From Liolophura sinensis (taxonomy: Eukaryota > Mollusca > Polyplacophora > Chitonida > Chitonidae), in NCBI RefSeq assembly GCF_032854445.1, contig NC_088300.1, positions 62,782,984 to 62,846,983 of the forward strand: DNA of 64,000 nt. The letters run 5' to 3'. A model generated the notes under the pieces. It was not told the DNA's origin. It saw only the letters and a program-made list of their open reading frames with translations, and ran no database searches. Shown here piece after piece: positions 46,070 to 57,000 of the stretch. Both the position numbers and the translations under genes were made by a program. Each line of letters opens with the position of its first letter. The first letter of the stretch is position 1.

Positions 46070-46220
46070 GACGTCAAAATATTACTTATGGGACGATGAA
46101 TCAGGCAGATATGACGTCGAGTAAGGCAGTTATGCTGGAATGACGTCATGCGCGTTTGAGATTACGACGTCATTTGTGGCTATACGCCAGTGATGGTGAC
46201 GTCAACTGTGTTTTACGTCA
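46070..46220. promoter_or_regulatory. Homotypic cluster of six CRE-like motifs
   Basis: Perfect palindromes TGACGTCA occur at 46,070-46,077, 46,141-46,148 and 46,197-46,204. Near-matches are TGACGTCG (46,112-46,119), CGACGTCA (46,165-46,172) and TTACGTCA (46,213-46,220). TGACGTCA is the canonical CREB/ATF site. Six in 151 bp is far above chance. An open frame of 95 codons (46,156-46,443) overlaps but has no recognisable domain. The target gene is not evident; an enhancer or promoter role is inference. Confidence 0.5.
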
Positions 46221-46802
46221 CACCAGGCAAAACTGGAAACGACAGAAAACTTTGTTTCCATGTTATCCTCACAAACTAACAACAGCGGCTGTAATACAAT
46301 GCATTTTTTTTACAATGTTAGAAAATAAGTCCGTCTATCTCGATCCTTACCATTCAACTTTGCTTTTAAGACGTGCAAGTCGTGGCACTAAAGTAGCTCT
46401 TCAAGTATATGCAAATTTGACGTATTCTAGAAAAATAAATTAATTGAAGGCTGCTTTTACAAAATTTCTCTTAATCTATTTCCCCATCACTTTTTTAAAA
46501 ATGAAAATGAATTTATCTACGCTTTAACGCCACAAATCTGATATATATTTGAAAGCAGCCTAATACAACAAAAGGCAGACTAATATATTAAAATGATAAA
46601 CTGATGTTCACATGAATCCCCGGATCCACAAAGACCATGCATGGTATCATGGCATTTATAACCATGCACTCTCCCCTTTGTGATAGCTTTGGGGAACCAG
46701 ACCCAGGCAGTTTCAGCCTTTTACGTGAGTTTATCACTTTTGGATCTGCAAAAGTGTTTTATTTTCGAAGGCCTTGTCAGTTGTGTACAGCCCTTTTTTT
46801 GG

Positions 46803-46845
46803 AGTGAGTGAGTAAGTCTGAGGGGTTTAACGTCCTGCTCCCTTA
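46803..46845 (-). repeat. SINE family C, 3' end fragment
   Basis: GAGTGAGTGAGTAAGTCTGA then GGGGTTTAACGTCCTGCTCC, the reverse complement of the family C end. Confidence 0.6.
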
Positions 46846-46994
46846 TTTTGGAATGTGTATGTATATATTATTACACACGACCTATATCAGGCAATTTTGT
46901 CCAAATTCACAATTGCTTCTCAAAAACCTTATTTATTAAACATATAAGCCGGTATATATATTAGCACCTTTTCTTATTTCTGTAAATTGTAAGT

Positions 46995-47145
46995 GGAAAC
47001 CTGCGGATGGTCGTGGGTTTCCCCCTTGCTGTACCCGGTTTCCACCCACCATAATGCTGGCCGCCGTCGTATAAGTTAAATATTCTTGAGTACTGCGTAA
47101 AACAACAATCAAATAAATAAATAAATAAATAAATAAATATTTCTT
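46995..47145 (+). repeat. SINE family A, 3' half with (AAAT)n tail
   Basis: CTGCGGATGGTCGTGGGTTT, CGGTTTCCACCCACCATAAT, GCTGGCCGCCGTCGTATAAG, then CAACAATCAAATAAATAAAT with about seven AAAT units. It is among the least diverged copies. Confidence 0.9.
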
Positions 47146-47744
47146 TAAATTTGAAATATATATGTCTAGCTGAAAGTCTTCTTGTGAGTTTAATTGTATC
47201 CGAGAGAAAGCCAGTGTTTGAGTGCAATCCTTGCGTGCTGTAGGATCGGATTTCCTATGTGTAAGGATTTCTTATCCAAATCGTGTCCACCGTAATTTAT
47301 GGCACACATATCGTGCCTCGGTGTATTAAAGTATATGGGTGTCTTCAGCATTTGGTAAAACGGTTTATCTGTTGATTCCAGGTTGACGCCTGCGTCTGTT
47401 AGTCATATTAATGTGACACGACTCATGGGCTGGTCTGTTCTGATATCAAGGTGATTTATTGACTGACTGACTGATATGAACGGGTATATACTGACCCACA
47501 TGCATGTATATGGGTGTGACTATAAGAACAAAAAGGTACGGTGCCTACAAGCACACATATATGTATACGGGCGAAGCTGCGTGATGGGATCGAAAGCACT
47601 TTCACTGAATCATTATGTATATGCATGGGGTTGAATCATTATGCATCCATGCATGAATAAACCCTTGCTTTCAGACGTTTATCGTCTTTATTTACTTGAA
47701 ATGTTATTAACACCATAGTTAAGTATTTGTCACTCATAAAGAAA

Positions 47745-47872
47745 CGTGAGTTTCCCCCGGGCTCTGCCTGGTTTCCTCCCACCATAATGCCAGCCACCGT
47801 CTTATAGACTGATGAAATATTCCTGAGTACGGCGTAAACACTAATCAAATAAATAAATAAATAAATATAAAC
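47745..47872 (+). repeat. SINE family A, 3' half
   Basis: GAGTTTCCCCCGGGCTCTGC, CTGGTTTCCTCCCACCATAA, CCAGCCACCGTCTTATAGAC, ATATTCCTGAGTACGGCGTA and CACTAATCAAATAAATAAAT. Confidence 0.85.
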
Positions 47873-47873
47873 A

Positions 47874-48150
47874 TATAATGGCGGTCAGTTTTATGGGTGG
47901 AAGAAACCGCGGGGCCCCCCGGAAAACCACTGATATCCAAGTTATACTGACGAACTTTGCCACATCATTCATTTCATCCACGAACATAAGATCGCGCAAA
48001 GGTCACATGAGCATTCGTCAACCACTTTGTTATTGTCAACAAGACCTACGAACAGGCAGTGAAAAGAGCATGGAATTCACTTCCTAGGGCCGGGATTGAA
48101 CGCCCTATACGTGTCCAGTCCTCGCGTGTGTGCCATGCTACTGATGTCAG
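47874..48150 (-). repeat. SINE family B copy
   Basis: AATGGCGGTCAGTTTTATGG, GTGGAAGAAACCGCGGGGCC, then a distinct body ending in CCGGGATTGAACGCCCTATA and GCGTGTGTGCCATGCTACTG. The end looks like a reverse-complemented B box region. It directly abuts the family A tail at 47,872. Confidence 0.55.
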
Positions 48151-48183
48151 GCTGGGTATTACTTCACTTATGCCATTGTACAG

Positions 48184-48640
48184 ACAGACTGATTGATTGA
48201 TTTATTGTTGCTTACACTCAGGATTTATTCACGTAAATACAATGGCGGTCAAGTTTTATGGATGGAATAAATCGGAGTGCCCGGGAAAACCAAGTTACTG
48301 GCGAATTTTCCCGCCACGCCAACTTAGCTAGTTTAATCTGACAGAAACGAACGCAAGATGACACAGTCTTCAAGTCCAGCTCCTGCTGGCTTCCTCGGGT
48401 GATCGTGAGTTTCCTCCTGCCATGATGCTGGCCGCCGTCGTATAAGTGAAATATTCTTGAGTACGACACCAATCAAATAAAATATCAATTATTGTCGCGA
48501 AGGCTTCCAGGAACAGTGAATGGGGGCCAAGGAATCTATAAATTCACCATCAAAGGACGGGTTTGCACTCACACCATGTGTCTCGCAAATAGCGATTCAA
48601 ACTACTTCACCACTTAGCCACGGTCCGATCCAAGGTTGAA
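48184..48640 (-). repeat. SINE family B copy interrupted by a family A SINE
   Basis: The family B body (TGATTGATTTATTGTTGCTT, CAATGGCGGTCAAGTTTTAT, GGAGTGCCCGGGAAAACCAA) runs to about 48,395. A plus-strand family A fragment (48,396-48,482) follows, and family-B-like sequence resumes to a tRNA-like end near 48,620 (CTACTTCACCACTTAGCCAC). On the minus strand that end reads GTGGCTAAGTGGTGAAG, an A-box-like string. Confidence 0.6.
48396..48482 (+). repeat. SINE family A fragment inside family B
   Basis: GGTGATCGTGAGTTTCCTCC, GCTGGCCGCCGTCGTATAAG, AAATATTCTTGAGTACGACA and CCAATCAAATAAAATATC. An internal deletion fuses GTACG to ACACC. Confidence 0.85.
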
Positions 48641-48661
48641 AGAAGATATAAAATTCTTTCA

Positions 48662-48840
48662 TTTGATTGACTGATTGATTGTTGTTTAACGTCCTCCTCA
48701 GTCATGCAGGTTTATGGGCGACAGGAAAACGGAGTGCCCGGAGTAAATCACCGACTTTCATCAGTTACCTGACAAAATCCCTGGCTTAAACCTTAACCAT
48801 AACAGCGAACACTGGACACGCATTGGCCAAGGATTTGGTA
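48662..48840 (-). repeat. SINE family B copy
   Basis: TGATTGATTGTTGTTTAACG, CAGGTTTATGGGCGACAGGA, CGGAGTGCCCGGAGTAAATC, then a decayed end. Same block order as the 48,184 copy. Confidence 0.55.
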
Positions 48841-49497
48841 TGGTCGTAGCGAGGTACACTCATTTATTCCACGAGGATTTACAAAGTCCACAGTTCCAGA
48901 CTGTATCGAGCACTGGATAGTGTCGTATATTTGCATACAGGTATAGGCCAATGGGAATCGATTGTGCCAAATTCATACTGACAACTCATGTCCTTCGTGT
49001 AAGAAGTGTTTTAGGTTTGTCACATGCTAGGCTAAAGCCTATTGCTTTCGACGATCGAGAAAACATGTGAAAGTTAACAGGAATTATATAACCGTGCATG
49101 CATGTATGTACTGCGGGGCTTTGTACAGTGCACACTCTCACAATATCTATACAATGGGCCTCACACGGTCTACATTTTACATTCTAGTACCCGAGTGATC
49201 GCCAGTATATGTATTATACAGGTAGAAAGTGGAAAAGGTGGAGTAAACTTCGTGCAGCTATAAGATTATAATTGTTGTCCTGTTGTAATAGACAGCGATT
49301 ACTCAGTGTATATACAGTGTGTATGTAAAAGGCTATCTTTGATTCATGATAAGTATATGTATAGGCCTATGTGTATGTGTTAAGTTATATAAGGCATTCT
49401 GCGCACGAATGTAAACAGATCAAAAAGCTTTCCATCTTACTCAGTCCGCAATACATTCAAGTATAACAGTAAACAGTATAAATTCTCAACCATTAAA

Positions 49498-49585
49498 TAT
49501 TACTTTCCTCTCACCACAATCCTGGCCGCCGTCGTATTAGTGGAATATTCTTGACTACGGCGTAAAACACCTATCAAAGAAAAAC
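49498..49585 (+). repeat. SINE family A, 3' end
   Basis: CTTTCCTCTCACCACAATCC, TGGCCGCCGTCGTATTAGTG, GAATATTCTTGACTACGGCG and TAAAACACCTATCAAAG. Confidence 0.85.
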
Positions 49586-50023
49586 ACAAGTATATTACAC
49601 ATTATTAACTTCAACTGAAAACAATTATTCAAGGAAATGCCACAGGCCTACTTGTGCGAATACATATACGCCTAGACATATACCTGTATCTCCCTCTTCA
49701 CAAGTGTTCAAATATAAGTTCATGAACTACTATATAACTCCTTGTGCACTGGAAATGTGAAAAAAACATGTAGGCCAACACCGTGCATACACCAGGGAAG
49801 AGAACAGAAATGGTCTTAGATTCAGGCATATCAGCATTCCCCGGTGTCTACTTCCCTGTAGTCTAGGAATAGATAGACAAGTTTGTAACAGGTAGAACTG
49901 CCGTATCCACGTATACCTAGACCGGACGACTATATCACATAAGGCCGTCAAATTCCAAGCTGAAGATGACGTCAGTCACGAGAATATATAGGCTTACGTG
50001 TACCTACGTCTATGTTCCTCAGA

Positions 50024-50026
<3 letters not shown>

Positions 50027-50082
<56 letters not shown>
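50027..50082 (+). repeat. (AT)n dinucleotide microsatellite
   Basis: About 28 uninterrupted AT units, roughly 0.9 kb upstream of the ephrin start codon. Confidence 0.95.
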
Positions 50083-50085
<3 letters not shown>

Positions 50086-50282
50086 AAGAACTGACATGTA
50101 TATGGGAATCAAGACTTTACGTAGGGGGCTGCTGGGTGGGGAAACATTATTAATTTTCTGAACGAGGGATTCTTCAGGAATGTCACAGGCATATTGATAG
50201 GAGAACTCACATGATGACCTCCTTGAAATGAACACCTTTTCATCCTTAGACGAGTGTTTAATTATTTACAATCCTTGTTTTC

Positions 50283-50947
50283 TATAAAAGCAGGATATGC
50301 AGCAATTTTTTTCAGTGCGAGACTCACAAATTTTTACCATCGCAATATACATGTTGTTCATAAACGTCCTAACCTGCAGCAAAACAACATGCAGGCTTCT
50401 TTAATTGCGGTGTGAAAAAGAATTGATAACAAAAAAAAGCCATGCAATATCACACCGAAAGTAATTGCCAGATTTTGAAAATAATATAAGCTTTGATGGT
50501 GATGAAATCCCTGTTGTCGCCAGCTCGCCGGAGGTATGCAAGCTTGTGTGTTTAATTGATCGTCACTTTTGCCACATTCCGATGTCCACTGTCATTTGCA
50601 CCTCAGCACGGGTTTAGTCCCTTTGACGAGTCGGGTCTCGCTGAGTACGCGGGAGTCACATGATCGCTGAATGAACGGTCTCGCTACAACATTCAACGGT
50701 AAACCCTATGTCGCTAATACACGCGGATAACAAACCAGGCCGTGCCTTGTGCTTTCTTCTAACCACTGCCTGGCTTGCACATGTACAGTGATTCTCTGTC
50801 AAACGCCAATCGTGTGACATGTCAACCGTCAGAAATGAGATGTGATCGTCTACAACTTTAAGTAAAAACTTCCTAGCGCTGTTTATCACTGATTTTACCA
50901 GTGTGTCTTATAAAATCGTTCGGGGAAATTTACCGCTGCTTTTCACG
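50283..50947 (+). promoter_or_regulatory. Upstream region of the ephrin gene (5' UTR and promoter, limits uncertain)
   Basis: TATAAAAG occurs at 50,283-50,290, about 660 bp before the start codon. From about 50,510 onward the sequence is richer in CpG than the neighbourhood (CAGCTCGCCGGAGG, GACGAGTCGGGTCTCGC). No transcription start can be fixed by reading. The main ORF has an in-frame TGA at 50,843-50,845 and no ATG between it and 50,948. Confidence 0.3.
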
Positions 50948-51090
50948 ATGCCTTGGGGAAATCCGTGCCGGCTAGCGCTAGTCTTTCTAGGCGCAGTCTT
51001 GTGTCTATTTTCCCCTGGTGCTTTTTCGCAGGAAGGCGGAATATACCAACCGCGTTTGTCTTACATATACTGGAATAAGACAAATCCCAG
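50948..51090 (+). CDS. Ephrin, exon 1 (signal peptide and start of receptor-binding domain)
   Basis: The first in-frame ATG after a stop encodes a classical signal peptide (MPWGNPCRLALVFLGAVLCL, then FSPGAFS) with a plausible cleavage at AFS/QEGG. The mature start ends YIYWNKTNP, matching the ephrin signature YWN(S/T)(S/T)NP(K/R) at the beginning of the receptor-binding domain; NKT is an N-glycosylation sequon. The exon stops after CCCAG with donor GTAAGTAC, in phase 2. I recall that vertebrate ephrin exon 1 also ends right after this motif, which strengthens the call. Ephrins are ligands of Eph receptor tyrosine kinases in cell-contact guidance. A- versus B-type (GPI or transmembrane) cannot be decided from exon 1. 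Confidence 0.82.
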
Positions 51091-54000
51091 GTAAGTACTT
51101 TTTTTTTATTTCAGTGCACACTCGGGTGATTTTTGTCCATTAATTTAAAAGAACTTTGTTGTCTTTTTGAACAGCCAGCATTTAATTAGAAGCAGTCTGT
51201 GCTATAAAGTTCTGATGTGTCGATATCTTTTTTTTTTTTTTTTTTTTTTTTTTTCCCCATCGAGGAAGCAAAGATGTTCATTGAGTATGGCAAGACTTGC
51301 TAATTCCATTTTCAGGTGGAATGGATTTTAGAGAGTTTTACTTGAAGTCAAAAAAGCTAACAATCTTCCCCTTTACATCACGTATGTGTCTTTGCAGAGA
51401 TATGTCGAAGAAGAAGTGACATAAGTGGGTTTGGATTTATATGTAGCCCTATGTTCGTGGATACATGTAGCCTATATCTTGAGTATCACTGTCTTCATTT
51501 CAATGACTTGCACACATCACTGCTCTTGCATTGCTCCAAACTCTTGGTATAAACACGTGTACATATTTTTTGTTTTATCCACAATACATGTTTTTATCGG
51601 GCCCCAAGTTGGATTATGAAGGCTTGCATGTATGTATAGAATTAAGGTCTACAGAATTAATATGCATATGAGAAGGATAGAGAAATGCATAATATAAGTC
51701 TAATACATGTAATTGTTTTTCTTCGCTTCTCATCTCATATAGATGTACATAACTGAAAATAACATGACAGCGGTATTCTTAAAATGTTAAGATATTACAA
51801 GAAACAGGCATCAAGGGATCTGTACATGTGTATATTGCATTAATGTTTCTTCCCATTCCAACATTATTAATACACTGAGTGGCTCATTTGTAACCGGATT
51901 ATTTCGGGATAAAGCATTCAAATGTTATGTCTTAAAATAACCTCTGTCACCCGTTTTCTGAACATGGCTTATGTGCATCACTGATTTAAGACAGATTGGC
52001 TGACCTGCAAGTGTATTAATTTCTTAAACATCTGTGTGCTAAATGAACCGAGTGTGTTGATGAAGTACTATACATTATGTGTTTACCTGTTCGCATAGGG
52101 TACACCAAAGATATCTTTGTTTATGGACTAAAAGTATGTCTTTGCCCATCATTTTTTCTGTGTGTACTTATTACCTTTTTCAGGTCGTAAGATAGACATC
52201 TTTTCTATATGTTTTAAGCCATGATTTCAAGCGGTAGCATTCTTGTGACTCAAAAAATGTCAAGATTATAAATTTGTGTTATACAAAGCAGGACGAAATT
52301 CAACACCTTGTTGTATGCCAAAGGCCAAGTGAAGCTATGTCATCTATTGTCAGCTAGCCCTACCACATGTATACAGCTCAGCTGGTGCAGTAATCACGTT
52401 TGCAGTTCTCAACATTTTTAGCTCTAAATTAAGAAGGTGCAAGTTGTAATGTCACTTAAGGTGGCAGTTTGTTTATCTCTAAACGGTGAGTAACATGTAT
52501 TCACATGCAATCATGTTGTTGTTTATAATTACCTGTCCCTCTGTGATTGAAAGCAAAATTGGATCAGTCTTAAATGTAATTTGAACTGGTAATCCTAATC
52601 CGTCTTAAGCCAGTTAGCTTACCATAATCCATCAGACCCAGTATTTCATGTAAGATATGTTAGACATAAGGTGTGTTGGTTTAAGTGTTTAAGCAGGTAG
52701 AATTTACGTACTGGGAATTATATAAGCCACAGGTGCAAAATGTACCACCTGTAATTAAGTTTCGGGTAAAACTGTGTGGAAATGTTTTGCTTGACCTGAA
52801 GCTGTGCAAAACTCCAGCATGCTGAATTATAGCTTGTTGTAAACAGTTAACCATTAAAACAGTTAAAGGTTAATTAACCTGTCTTATCATACTATAATTG
52901 TTAGACTGTGAACTCTACTCTGTACATGTACATGTGGTATCTTAATACAATAATCAGGCGTGCTTTATTAAGAAGTTGTAAAAATAACTGTCAGCTCTAT
53001 GGATTAATGGAGTGTTGTGTAATCTATTGGCAGAGTGACTGACACTTTCATGTAGCCATGAACTTGATTAATGACTCAATCTCATCGCCATATTGTGCTG
53101 AAATAGTACTTATCAGTAATTCACATCTCAATATGGGTATATGCATGTACTTTTGTTACGTGTCAAATAAATTATCCCTTCATTTTTGTGAATCAAGAAG
53201 AAGATCATGTGCAGTTGCTGAAATATTGATACTTATATTGGTTACAGAATGGTACTGTCACACACTGAATCAAGCAAGCAGTCTGATTGGCAGAAGTAGT
53301 GAATCAGTAAATCAAGTAGAACATTTTTCTTTTCTCAAATTTTCTCCACACATAAATTCTGTAGCTAATATCCACTAAGCTGGAAGCCATGAAAGATAAT
53401 AGCTGCATGCTTTAGTTGTCAAGTTTTGAAAACATCACTTTAATCTGTTTTATGCAATATCGAGAAAAAGGAATGAAAACAGATTTTTGCTGAAGGTACA
53501 TATGTAATTATTACTTAAGTTCTGGCACCATTGAGGTGTCCATCAAACTGAGAGATATTCGTCTGTCCTGTTCTCTATATACTGTACATCAACAGGGCTG
53601 AAGTGAAATAAGATAAAGTTTGTCTGTGGTCGGGATTGTTTTCTGAAAAGCCCGTCCTAATCTTCATCTGAATCTAATGTCTGCACTTGGCAAGTCTGTC
53701 TGATAAATCCAATTTAAATTAATCACAAATTTAAAGGACAGAAAAAAGGGTGAGGGAAAACACATTCCCTTTCAGTTTTAATCCTTGTTTGGGTGTGATA
53801 AAAGTGTGCTGGCACATATGTATAAAAACTAGTTGTGTTGAAGAAAAAAAGAAGGAAAAAAAAAAGCCCAACAAAAACAGAAAGGTTAACTTGAGGGGAA
53901 GACTCAGGGAAGGAAAACAGTTATAATCCCGTTGATTCAGTAATTAAATACCCTTTTATAACACACAAGGTCAGCCAGGATTCATTTAGCCAAATCTTTT

Positions 54001-57000
54001 GGTCAAAGAAACTGACCCTAATCTGTTTAATGTAAACCCAGGCGGTTAACAGTAGTGTACTTTAAGAGATTATAGGCTTGTTCTGGTCATGTATGGAGAC
54101 TGGCAATGTACATGTACTTGTAGTTTATACACACTGTAAGCTTTAGTACACCCTTTAAGCCCCACCCACTCTATTATCCCCCCCCCCCCCCAACCCCACC
54201 AAACCTGTCCTGTGGTGCTGGTATAGATGATAGAAACTGTCATTGGAAATCAAGTCACACAATAGCTACAGACTCTGTGCATGCTTTTGTCACTATTCAT
54301 TGCAGATAAGAGTTCAAAAGCGGCTTGTAGCATATAGGTTTTCAGCAACATTATTGACTAAACTGACATTTGTTATAAGCTATCTTCTCAGCTGTATGAT
54401 TTAAGTGTATATGTGTACACATCTTTTTGTCACTCGGTATTCTGTGTTAAATCCTTAGGCTAGGGTTCGAACCCATGTTTAGCTTCAATCATTATTTGTC
54501 AGCAGTCTGACCATAAGTTTTATATTGCTTATAAGGCTGGACTTAATTTCGTAAAATATTTTTGTCACTGCTCTCTAAAGGGAATGGTTCAAGCCCACCT
54601 CAGGATATTCCAATTAGTTTAGATTTTGACCATATATACACATGCACACATTGTAGTTACATGTTTTTTCAGATTTTCACACAGGCTGAATTAAGACAGG
54701 ATATGATATGTCTTAGTCTCGGCGTTTTATTTACTTTTGGTCTTCACATTTGGTTTGTGTATACATTTGGTTTATGCACTGAAAGTTGGTTGCCACTGGT
54801 GCACACATAGATTACATACATGTGTATATATTAGATATGTGTACAGGTGTATTGGTGACTAACACTGGTTATGGTGCCAGTCACTCCCAGCTGCTCCCTT
54901 CTCAAATCCTTACTCACCAAGCTAACCACGATCTCAAGCTGGCTTCTCTAAGCTGAGCTCTTCCTAACCATTTGTTCAGAGTTCACACAAGATGGGAGAA
55001 CATGTAGAAGCTATAAGTCTCTCTGCTTTCTAATTGGTTTGGCACAGCTGATGTCTTTTTAGCTGTCATATAAATATCTTTGACAAGAGTACATTTGATA
55101 TATAAACCTGAGTTAGGCCGATTCAGGGTCTCATGTTGAACTAACTGTTCTTCATTGAACACAGTCCTCTATGGAGCACGGGTAATCAACATAGGTTAAA
55201 AAAAGTCTGAATTTTTAATACTAAAATGCTGGGATAGACATATCTGCTGTAGAATAAACTCAACCAAAGTACATGTATATTTGGGAAACAGATTTTTTAC
55301 GCAGAAAACTCAATTAAACTAACATTCATGTACTTCTTTTTGTGACCATGTTAAATAACTCTGATGATGATTTGCTAAAACTGTAAGATTACATCAAAGA
55401 AAGATTGCATTTGATATCAGTTTATGTCTAAAATCGCAGGACATTTTTTGACTCTAGGATGGATCACATGGACGCGTATACTCTGTAGTTCTTCTCAGAA
55501 AAATGATTTAATTGATAGAAATAATGCATCTGCCATTTGAAATAAGCTGATTGGAGATACTAGGTACTCCCCCCCCCCCCCAGAAAACCATGGTTGTACA
55601 GGTAATTCCAAAAAATTCTTATTTTTATTTCACAGTGTTTATAACTTGCCTGAAAGAGACAGAATTATGCAGATTTCAGCATATGTGCAAATATTCTTGC
55701 GACTTTAACGCAGTGACATGTTTTTGTGTAATAACTCGTTTGTCAATATTAATTTTTATCGCTCTTATAAGATTAGATGTTTTGTTTCACAGCTGAGGCA
55801 CGAATATTTTTATTTGTTTCACACCTGATCCTTAATTAACCCCAAGCAGACGACCAATATTATACGTAACTGGCACCTCAACCCAGGTCTGTTTATTCAA
55901 ATTATTTGCATGTTTGAGTGAAAAACAGGTAAAGGTGTAGATGGATTGTTTAGGCTAGATTACAGGTCTTAAATAAATTAGAACTTGACTCTGAACACTT
56001 TTCATGTGGACTCTTTTCCAAAAATCCACACAGCCCTGCTCAGAGTTTTATTGCCACTGGCATCATAATTTATCCACAATGTATAACCGGTTTTCCCGCC
56101 ACTCTCATAAACATGTATTGTTTGGGTTCACAAGAGACCCTATTGACACAATTGCTAAGAAATAGTTGATTAAATGTTCGTCAATTTTTGCTTTGTAAAA
56201 TTTTGGAATTCATGTACACTCTTTCTGCACTTTGAGGCGCACTAATGCTTGGGAAAGTAAATCCCTAACAGCTGTCTTTCTTTTATTTTATTTTATTTTA
56301 TTTTTAATTTTTTTTTTTAAATTTGACATGACTGGAGCAAAATTTCTACCACATCTACATGTACGTAATAGTGTTATGTAAAATTAACAAGAAACATTGT
56401 AGATACATGTCATTCTTTGATTCAGTTTTACATCATATAAAGTTGTCACATTCTGCTGAAGTTCATATTTAGGTTTATCTTTAGTCATAATTTTTTATTA
56501 TTTTTGTTTATTGCTTAGGCTTGAATGGGTGAAAAGTTGAACGATATAACCTCTCGTAATGAGTTGAGGCAAAGTGCATGTAGTGAGGTATGAACAAAGC
56601 AGGGAAGCTGTTCATAGCAGCTTTTGTCGGTGTCAGAAACATATGGATAAAAAAAATACTGTGGTTAATTTAATAGCAGTCATATACTGTGTCGCTTAGT
56701 TGACACACCCTTATAGTCCATTCCTTTGAGCTTTTCTTTATCATAATTGAAACATTCCAAACCATTTTTTTTGTTTGCTTTTAATTTGAGTTCAACAAAA
56801 TATCAATTATATAGTCATTGTCTTGGTAAATCTAGTTGGAAAATTGACATTTCTTTTCTGTTCTGCTGAGAAAAAATTAAAAAAAATAAACATCTGCTTA
56901 ATTGTTCGTTAATTTTTGGAACAGATAGATATGCTAAGAACGTTTGACATGCAGAATAAACTTTGTTGAACAAAGTTTATTAATGTTTGTCCCTGGTGAG

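Noticed and set aside
50903-50947. In-frame extension of the ephrin ORF upstream to a GTG.
   Set aside because: GTG is not expected as a start in an animal nuclear gene. The ATG at 50,948 is followed immediately by a signal peptide.
51091-51120. Immediate acceptor after the ephrin donor (TTTTTTTTATTTCAG at 51,113).
   Set aside because: An intron of ~25 bp is too short to splice and the following sequence has early stops in the needed frame.
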